From Deltaproteobacteria bacterium (GTDB lineage: Bacteria; Myxococcota_A; UBA9160; PR03): a stretch of DNA of 6,480 nt. Within the stretch, counting starts at the first letter, position 1. The number at the start of each line of letters is the position of its first letter. The notes beneath the pieces were generated by a model. The model was not told the origin of the DNA and searched no databases. It saw only the letters and a list, made by a program, of their open reading frames with translations. The DNA lies in contig JAGSPS010000316.1 of assembly GCA_018262315.1 (NCBI GenBank), positions 1-6,480 on the forward strand. Reading direction: 5' to 3'. A program made the translations under genes and the position numbers. Positions 6,374 to 6,480 of this stretch are shown in pieces.

Positions 6374-6378
6374 GCTCG
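6364..6378. terminator. Small hairpin over the phaR stop, weak terminator candidate
   Basis: CGAGC (6364-6368) and GCTCG (6374-6378) form a perfect 5-bp stem around the loop ACTAG, which contains the phaR TAG. Further G-C pairs are possible outside if two bases bulge on the right. No T-run follows closely, so an intrinsic terminator is not proven. The position between phaR and a possible convergent gene suits a transcription end. Confidence 0.25.
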
Positions 6379-6480
6379 ATCCGGCATTCCGCTGCTTGTT
6401 CCGGGCGCCCACCGTTCGCCAATCGTCTCGATCGATGCGGCGATCGGACCGGGACGCGGGCTCGCAGGGGAAGAGTCGAG
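6370..6480 (-). CDS. Possible 3' end of a convergent gene, function unknown
   Basis: Reading the minus strand from the right edge, one frame is open for 36 codons and ends in TAG at 6372-6370, with a plausible C-terminus that includes IAASIETIGERWAPG. Its stop and the phaR stop share the palindrome CTAG (6370-6373), a geometry common for tightly packed convergent genes. Third positions are moderately GC-rich, less so than in the confident genes. Two other minus frames are also open here, so the choice of frame is weak and no family is recognised. Confidence 0.25.
   Translation of the reverse strand, partial: LDSSPASPRPGPIAASIETIGERWAPGTSSGMPDRA

Noticed and set aside
6435..6480. Start of a new plus-strand gene at ATG 6435
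   Set aside because: Only 15 codons are visible, there is no Shine-Dalgarno, and the sequence is not recognisable.
1..6480. CRISPR arrays, tRNA or rRNA genes, insertion sequences
   Set aside because: No repeated spacer arrays, RNA-gene signatures, transposase motifs or long terminal repeats were seen on either strand.

Overview
The window is GC-rich (about two thirds G+C by eye), with strongly GC-biased third codon positions and tightly packed genes. The gene types are an MJ0042/DUF3426-like zinc-ribbon membrane protein, a twin ArsA/Get3-like ATPase operon, and a PhaR-type polyhydroxyalkanoate (PHA) regulator. Together they suggest a deltaproteobacterial or myxobacterial-type Gram-negative bacterium. 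That placement is an inference from gene content; there is no rRNA to anchor it.

Layout. (1) Positions 1-1271, minus strand: a phosphomannomutase/phosphoglucomutase whose last ~30 residues lie beyond the left edge. (2) A 110-bp divergent spacer, then a short plus-strand tatA (1382-1585). (3) Tail-to-tail with tatA, 1593-2746 minus: a gene for a zinc-ribbon, single-pass membrane protein whose reading frame is broken inside the zinc ribbon. (4) A 193-bp divergent spacer (2747-2939) with no convincing gene. (5) A plus-strand operon 2940-5697 of two ArsA/Get3-family ATPases and a 191-residue helical protein of unknown function, joined by 4-base GTGA and ATGA overlaps. (6) After 55 bp holding a perfect inverted repeat, phaR at 5753-6373. 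(7) The right edge (6374-6480) may hold the 3' end of a convergent minus-strand gene whose stop shares a CTAG with the phaR stop; otherwise nothing is seen there.

The most interesting signal is in the ATPase pair. The first subunit keeps the intersubunit signature lysine but has Glu where the catalytic switch I Asp is expected. The second keeps the switch I Asp but has Thr in place of the signature lysine. If they pair face to face like Get3, exactly one complete ATPase site would form. Neither protein has the cysteines needed for arsenite sensing. This fits an obligate heterodimer for protein or membrane handling, perhaps like the mycobacterial Get3-like pair Rv3679/Rv3680, rather than an arsenic pump. 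The adjacent phaR hints at a link to PHA granules or carbon storage, but only by proximity.
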